Below, in pieces: positions 15,711 through 21,500 of a stretch of DNA of 23,960 bases (its first letter is position 1; each line of letters opens with the position of its first letter). The DNA is from a virus: positions 1 through 23,960 of IMG/VR virus record IMGVR_UViG_3300037963_001837. One strand, 5' to 3'. The notes under the pieces were generated by a model. That model ran no database searches. It saw nothing but the letters and a program-made list of their open reading frames with translations, and had not been told where the DNA came from. Position numbers and translations under genes: made by a program.

Positions 15711-16501
15711 TGCCTTTTGGTGGAAAAGTATTTTTTAAAAAGTTTAAAAAAAAGAAAAAGTCTGGACTGTCATCTCCTAAAGTTGGAGATAAAGATACTC
15801 AAAGAGCTATTGAAAAGATATATGAAGATTTAAACAAACTTAAAGATGCCACGAATATATCTTCTGGAACTGATACTGAAGAACATGAAGGAAAGCCAGG
15901 TGATATAAGAGTTATTAAAACTAGTGACAAAACATATAATTTAGAAGTTAAAGGTGAAGATGGTTGGGTAACTGGAACTTCAGGTGGTGAGCCAATAAAA
16001 TACAAATCTATTGGCTCTAGGAAAAAATATGAACCCGCAGAAGTAACTGTAAATGAAGAAGGTGAAACAGTAGTAGAGGAACCACCTCCTCCTATAACTT
16101 CTGATAATATTACTGATTTTACATCTGATTTTTTAACAAGAAGTGACTTGGAGCCAGATTTTGATACTGGTTGGTTTGACATGAATAATAATGACGCAGC
16201 ATTAAGAGAAAGAAATTTTGATATATCTGAACTTCAATTAGAAAGTATCCCTAGACATTGGGAAGGATGGATAAAAACTAGCAGTGCTCCTGCTTCTGGA
16301 ACTAATGATGGGACAAATATATATCCATGGAGAAAATTTCAACATGATTCTCAATGGAGTGGTATAGATTGGAGATTTAACGGACAATTAACTGAACTTC
16401 AATTTACTACAAATTCAGCTAACTATACTTTTTGGCAAATGCATCAAATGAGCCATACTTGGTACAACTTAGTAGAATGTAGATTTAGGATATGGAAATA
16501 A
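15710..16501 (+). CDS. Tail-tip or fibre-like protein
   Basis: A 263-residue protein. A basic N-terminus (KVFFKKFKKKKKSG, 7-20) is followed by a short coiled coil (DKDTQRAIEKIYEDLNKL), then a GKPGDIRVIKTSDKTYNLEV segment common near the start of phage fibre or collar proteins. A Pro/Glu linker (VVEEPPPP) leads to a C-terminal beta domain starting DFDTGWFDMN (about 149) with many Trp and Tyr residues and the end ECRFRIWK. This resembles a small receptor-binding or tail-tip domain, though no exact family is recognised. TAATG overlap with the giant tail gene implies coupled translation and assembly in the same tail. DFDTG here is not a polymerase motif. Confidence 0.45.
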   Translation: MPFGGKVFFKKFKKKKKSGLSSPKVGDKDTQRAIEKIYEDLNKLKDATNISSGTDTEEHEGKPGDIRVIKTSDKTYNLEVKGEDGWVTGTSGGEPIKYKSIGSRKKYEPAEVTVNEEGETVVEEPPPPITSDNITDFTSDFLTRSDLEPDFDTGWFDMNNNDAALRERNFDISELQLESIPRHWEGWIKTSSAPASGTNDGTNIYPWRKFQHDSQWSGIDWRFNGQLTELQFTTNSANYTFWQMHQMSHTWYNLVECRFRIWK

Positions 16502-16504
16502 ATG

Positions 16505-16534
16505 TTGCTTTTAAATAACAAATATATGTATATT
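16505..16534 (+). promoter_or_regulatory. Possible sigma70-like promoter in a 56-base gap
   Basis: The gap 16502-16557 holds TTGCTT (16505-16510) and TATATT (16529-16534) 18 bases apart, followed by AGGAGA (16547-16552) ahead of ATG 16558. It is the longest gap in the downstream block and precedes the three genes I place as internal virion proteins, so a separate promoter is plausible. Such matches arise often by chance in AT-rich DNA, hence the low confidence. Confidence 0.25.
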
Positions 16535-16557
16535 ATAAGACAGAATAGGAGAAATTA

Positions 16558-17334
16558 ATGTCAAATTGGGCAAGTAGTCAGTCGTACTCAAATATGTTAA
16601 ACCAAGGTAAGAAATTTGGAAAGATGGTTAATCCTCAACAAATTCAGCAAATAATGCAGCCTACACAAAACATGATAGACCAACAAGTTGATACAAGTCA
16701 ACAATTAATGGACCCTAATTCAGATATTAATATGCAAATGAAAAATCTCATGGCTCAAAGAGCTGCAGAAGCAGGACAGCAACAAATGGGTGCTATGAGA
16801 AGAATGGCTGCACAAGGTGGTATGTCAGCAGGTCAAGCTATGATGAATGCTAGGATGAGCATGGGGCAAGCTATGGGGGATGTTAATCAACAAGCTTTAG
16901 AGGCACAACAAGGACAGTTTGCTCAAGGAGCAGGTATGATGCAAAACATGACTCAAATGCAACAATCTTTAGGTCAGCAATATTCTAATGCTTATCTTCA
17001 AAGAATAGCTCAAAATAGATTAGTTAAAAAGAAAAAGAAGAAAAAATGGTATAAAAAATTAGGTTCTGCTCTTAAAGGAGGACTTAAAATAGCTAGCACT
17101 GTAGCTAGTATGTCTGATAAAAGATTAAAGAAAAACATAGATTTAGTAGGTAAATCTCCTAAAGGACATAATATCTATGAATTTGAATACACAGATAAAA
17201 ATTTAGGACCTCATAGATATAGAGGTGTTATGGCACAAGAAGTTCCTTTTGCTTCTATGTCTGATTCAGATGGATATTTATTTGTCAATTATAGTCATCC
17301 AGACTTAGACGTTCAATTTGAAAGGGTTAAATAA
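16558..17334 (+). CDS. Gln/Met-rich virion protein with C-terminal S74 (intramolecular chaperone) domain
   Basis: A 258-residue protein. Residues about 20-150 are Gln-, Met- and Ala-rich helix (NPQQIQQIMQPTQNMIDQQV, then GQQQMGAMRRMAAQGGMSAG). A basic patch (LVKKKKKKKWYKK, about 155-167) and a short GlyAla hydrophobic stretch follow. The C-terminus starts SDKRLKKNI (186-194) and continues with NIYEFEYTD, HRYRGVMAQEV and DGYLFVNY. This is the peptidase S74 / intramolecular chaperone pattern: these domains trimerise a partner chain and cut themselves off at the Ser of the SD-x-R-x-K motif. S74 domains usually end tail fibres or spikes; here one ends a short helical protein like an internal virion protein. 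It has its own AGGAGA site and ends TAATG into the next gene. Confidence 0.65.
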   Translation: MSNWASSQSYSNMLNQGKKFGKMVNPQQIQQIMQPTQNMIDQQVDTSQQLMDPNSDINMQMKNLMAQRAAEAGQQQMGAMRRMAAQGGMSAGQAMMNARMSMGQAMGDVNQQALEAQQGQFAQGAGMMQNMTQMQQSLGQQYSNAYLQRIAQNRLVKKKKKKKWYKKLGSALKGGLKIASTVASMSDKRLKKNIDLVGKSPKGHNIYEFEYTDKNLGPHRYRGVMAQEVPFASMSDSDGYLFVNYSHPDLDVQFERVK

Positions 17335-18590
17335 TGCAAGGATTATATGCTCCTACACAAGAAGATTTAGAAGCTATTCAATATAACAGAGCTCAAGAGC
17401 AATTTAGTAATAGTATAGCTGGTATTATAGCTCATATTCCACAAATGAGAAAGCAAAAGAAAACTCAGTCTTATTGGAGACAAAGAGATGCTGCATTTAA
17501 TGCTCCTATTCAAGTAGGTGCAGGGGGAGCACTTCAAATGGCTCCTGATGCTTTAAATTCTTTTAAGTTTGGAACTCAAACTGATGAATGGAATAGATAT
17601 AAAGATTATATGGATTCTAAAGGAGTAAGACTTGGAGAAAACGATTACCAAATGTTTACTCAAGCATATGAATTAAAAAAGAAACAATATGCTGAAGAAT
17701 TAGCTGCAAAATTCTACTCTATGGAATCACATGGAGTATCTAAAAATAAAATAAGAGATTTAGTTGTAGGAAATGATAATATTAGAGATTCTTTGATTAA
17801 GTTATCTGTAGGAAATCCTGATTTAGAAGAACAATTTAGAGTTTATACTACACCTAGACAAGGTTTAGCAGGTGGTTTAGCACAAGCAGCTCCAAAAGCT
17901 GCAATGGCAGGGTTAGCAATGCAAAGTATACCTCTTTCTATAATGGGAGGAAAGTTTGCGTATGAAAAAGCTATGGGAAAAGAAACAAGTCTTAAGAAAG
18001 ATTTAAGAACAACATACCTTCAACCTTTTAAACCTCTTAAAGATAAGTTTATTAAATCTGAAACACTTAAAAAAGAAGGTAAATTTAAAACTAAACCTAA
18101 AGAAGCTACTAAAAAACAAAAAGCAGCTGTTCAAGATGCAAAAAATAAATTAAATAAATTAAAAACTAAAGCTGGTAAATTCAAAAAGAATGTAACTCAG
18201 AAAACAATAAAAAGCAGACAAAGTGCTTTAAAGAAAGCTGAAAATATAGTTAAAAAAGCTAAAAAACCTGGTAAAAAAATGACTGCAGGTCAAGTGACAA
18301 CTAAACTTAAAAACACATTAAGAACAGGAGGAGTAAAAGGCGTATATAAACTTTTATCTAAAAACTTAGGCAAACGTGCCGCTATTGGTTTAATGGCTAG
18401 AGTTGGTTTAGGTACTGCTGCTTCTTTCACTGGAGCAGGTACTGCACTTGGAGTAGGTATGAATTTATGGACTGCAACTACAATAGCAAGACAACTATCT
18501 AAAGCTATGAATGAAGTTCCAGCTGATGCTTCTTTCTCTGAAAAATTATTAGGAAAAGAGACAACTACTATGGAAGGTCAAACTTTCTAG
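17334..18590 (+). CDS. Lys-rich internal virion / ejection-type protein
   Basis: A 418-residue protein. The N-terminal third is soluble helix (QEDLEAIQYNRAQEQFSNSI, later DYQMFTQAYELKKKQYAEEL). Residues about 176-207 are a hydrophobic Ala/Gly stretch (GLAGGLAQAAPKAAMAGLAM). Residues about 220-335 are extremely Lys-rich, with long runs of KK-x-x-KxK. Residues about 348-386 are a second Gly/Ala hydrophobic stretch (IGLMARVGLGTAASFTGAG, then TALGVGMNLW). Two membrane-active stretches on either side of a DNA- or RNA-binding tail are what one expects from proteins ejected into the cell with the genome. It ends two bases before the giant polymerase-like gene and may be its delivery partner. No family match is claimed. 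Confidence 0.5.
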   Translation: MQGLYAPTQEDLEAIQYNRAQEQFSNSIAGIIAHIPQMRKQKKTQSYWRQRDAAFNAPIQVGAGGALQMAPDALNSFKFGTQTDEWNRYKDYMDSKGVRLGENDYQMFTQAYELKKKQYAEELAAKFYSMESHGVSKNKIRDLVVGNDNIRDSLIKLSVGNPDLEEQFRVYTTPRQGLAGGLAQAAPKAAMAGLAMQSIPLSIMGGKFAYEKAMGKETSLKKDLRTTYLQPFKPLKDKFIKSETLKKEGKFKTKPKEATKKQKAAVQDAKNKLNKLKTKAGKFKKNVTQKTIKSRQSALKKAENIVKKAKKPGKKMTAGQVTTKLKNTLRTGGVKGVYKLLSKNLGKRAAIGLMARVGLGTAASFTGAGTALGVGMNLWTATTIARQLSKAMNEVPADASFSEKLLGKETTTMEGQTF

Positions 18591-18591
18591 T

Positions 18592-21500
18592 GTGGCTGTT
18601 GAACAGCAAATACAATTTGAACCTCGTTTAAGTTCAGACCAAACTAGAAATGTAATTTCTAGTTATAAACGTAATCCTCGAAGATACAATGAACAACTTC
18701 TCGATGAAATAAGGCAACACGCATATTATCATAATATCCCTTTCTATGAAGGTGACTTTTCTATCATAGATGCTGTTAAACAAGCAGGAGGGGGCTTTAT
18801 TGAAGGTTTTACTACTTTAAAGGTAGTAGACCCTCCTGACAACGAATACGAAGCAATAGCACGTAATATAGGCCATTTAGCAGGTTTTGCTCCTGGCATG
18901 CTAGCTGGACCAGCTAAAGCTCTTAAGCTTACTGGTATGGCTAAAGCAGCAGGATTTTTAGCTGATAAATCTGTACCTATGGCGGCTGCAAAGTTTGCTA
19001 CTGATAAAGCTAGAGGAATAGTAGGAGGCTTAGTTAAAGCTAGTCAAGGTAGTAGATTCCAAGCAGCTAATGCAGCTAGTAAATTCTTACTTGGCAATAG
19101 AGCTAAACATATAGCAGAAGGAGCTTTTCATTTAGGTGTAGCTAGTTCTGTATCTTCTGTATGGGAAGGTGTAGATGTTATGCTTGAAAGTTTCTTTGGA
19201 GGAGCTATAGCTGGTGGTGTATTTAGAGGTATAGGTAATGTAATACCTGGAGACAAAGGGGCTGATAAATTTGTAAGAGGATTAGCTGGTTCTTTGTTTA
19301 TGGGAATACCTGCTAGTCAAAGAGGAGCTACTACTCCAGAACAAGTATATGAATATCTAATGGGTGCTTACTTTGGTAGTAAAGAAATGCCATGGTTTAG
19401 AGCTAGAGCAGGCAAATTCCTATCAAAAATGGAAGAACAAGCTAGAAAAGACCCTAAGATAGCAGTAGAAAGAAATCCAGCTGATATGGAAGGATTTTCA
19501 GAGTTACCTGAGATAGTACAAAAGCATGTTAAAAAACAAGCTGAACAAATATATGGTAATTGGGCAGATAATGCAGGTAGAGCTCATGAAACTATGAGGC
19601 AATTAGGTATTTTAGAACAGATACCAGCTGATGCCCCTATGGAGATGGGTTATCCTTTATATCTACAAAAGGTAAAGGAATCCTTAGCTTCATCTTCAGG
19701 AATGAAAGCAAATCAATTATTAGACTTTGGCGTTAGTGGAGGAGGCACAGGAGCTGATGCTACATGGGCTACATATTTAAAGAGAGCTGGAGTACCTACA
19801 GTTCATTATATTTCACAAGGTCAAAGCGGAAGATTAACTAAAGCTAAAACTGCTGGTGTACCTAGAGAAATGTCAAAGAAAGAACTTTTAAATAACTTAG
19901 AAGAAGTAGATAGAGCAGCTTCTAATCTTAATAAACAAACTCCATCTGATGATTATACCTTAGATTTACAGCTTAGAAATGCTGAAATAGTAAAAAAATC
20001 ATCTAAGATATATGCAGTAGGGACTATAATGTCTCCTAGCTCTGCTAATAAACATACTAAAAAGAATCCCCAATTACATGGAAGAGCAGTAGAAGGTGGA
20101 ACTGGATGGGGAGTTCAGATGGCAATGAATGTAAGAAAACCTATATTTGTCTTTGACCAACCTAGTAAGAAGTGGTTTGCATTTGACTATGGAGTTAAAG
20201 GCGGTGGAAGATTTAGAGTTATGGAAGGTATTCCTGATTTAGTTAAAAGACCTGGATTAATAGGTACTAGAAAGCTTACTAAGGCTGGTAAAAAAGCTAT
20301 TAAAGATGTTGTTGTTAAGAAGTTTCCAGAAGCTTATAAAGGACAAAAACCTGATGAATCTCAAAAAGGTATTAATGCAGATATATTAGATAAACATCCT
20401 GAGGTAATTAAAGAGTCTATACAATTAGCTGAAAGACAGAGAGAGTTAACTAAAAATATAACTGAACTTGAAAATGCAATAAAAGACAAAGAGATAGACA
20501 AGAAAAACATTGCCAAAGCTAAGAAAGAAATAAAAGCTAATAAAGCTGAGTTTAAAAAGAATGATAAAAGATTAACTAAATTAAATAAACTTTCTCCTAC
20601 TCAACATTTTGACATTGAAGGCAATGTAGTTGATGAATCTGCTCCTTCTGTAGATACAGGTATGACTAATGCTAATATAGGAAATAAAGCAGAGTATTTT
20701 GTAAGAAGTTTTATGAGAGATTTATATAAAGGAGATGAGCTTCCTCAAACACAAAATGCTAGGATAGCTAATGTTTCTAAACAAATACATCAATTATTTA
20801 CAAAGCATTTTGATAAGAATTTTAAAATAAATAACTCAGAAGAGTTTGCCGCTGATATACAAAAGATATGGCCTAGAGATTTATCTAGAGAAGCTAAAGG
20901 TTATTTAAGAGCTTGGCTAAGGTCTTCTAATAATGGCAAATCTAATACTTATCTAATGGTATCTGATAAAAGAATAAGATTGACTAATCCTAATAATCCT
21001 AGGACTTACGCTGGTAAAAGAAAGAAAGTTCAAAGAGCTCCTTCTGTATTAGAATTATTCTATGAAGCTAATAGACCTAAAGATGATATAGGTGAGCCTA
21101 TTGTTTTATTTGACGAAATAACAGTTAAAAACAAAAGAGGAAGTAACATAGATGTTCCTTTATATAAACTTAAAAAGCATTGGGCTAATGAAAAAATAGG
21201 TCCTAAAAATATACGTAGAGGAGAAAAGAAAGCAGAAACTAAGTTTAGAGCTTTGCAATCAAAGATTATAAATTATATGTTTAAAAATCATAATATGGTT
21301 CCTTTAGGTGGAGTAGGAGATAAAGCTAGAATGATGTTTGTCAAAGTACATCCTAATGCTAATTTAAAACCTGCTAAAATTAAAGCTGAAGTTGCTACTA
21401 TTAGAAACGAAATTAATAAGTTTAAATACAAAGATAAAAATGGAAAAATTAAAAAGCTAGATAAAGACGTTATTAAAAAGTATAACGCTGATAAAAAGCA

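Noticed and set aside
15799-16182. 127-codon antisense frame
   Set aside because: Lies wholly inside the fibre-like gene, is rich in Ser/Val/Leu as expected from the reverse of its codons, has no ribosome site and no gene context on the - strand.
16148-16184. DFDTGWFDM in the fibre-like protein as a catalytic Asp motif
   Set aside because: No G-D after the second Asp and no barrel context; it looks like the start of a fibre-tip beta domain.
18590-18592. GTG at 18590 as the start of the giant polymerase-like gene
   Set aside because: It is in another frame; the long open frame continues from GTG 18592.
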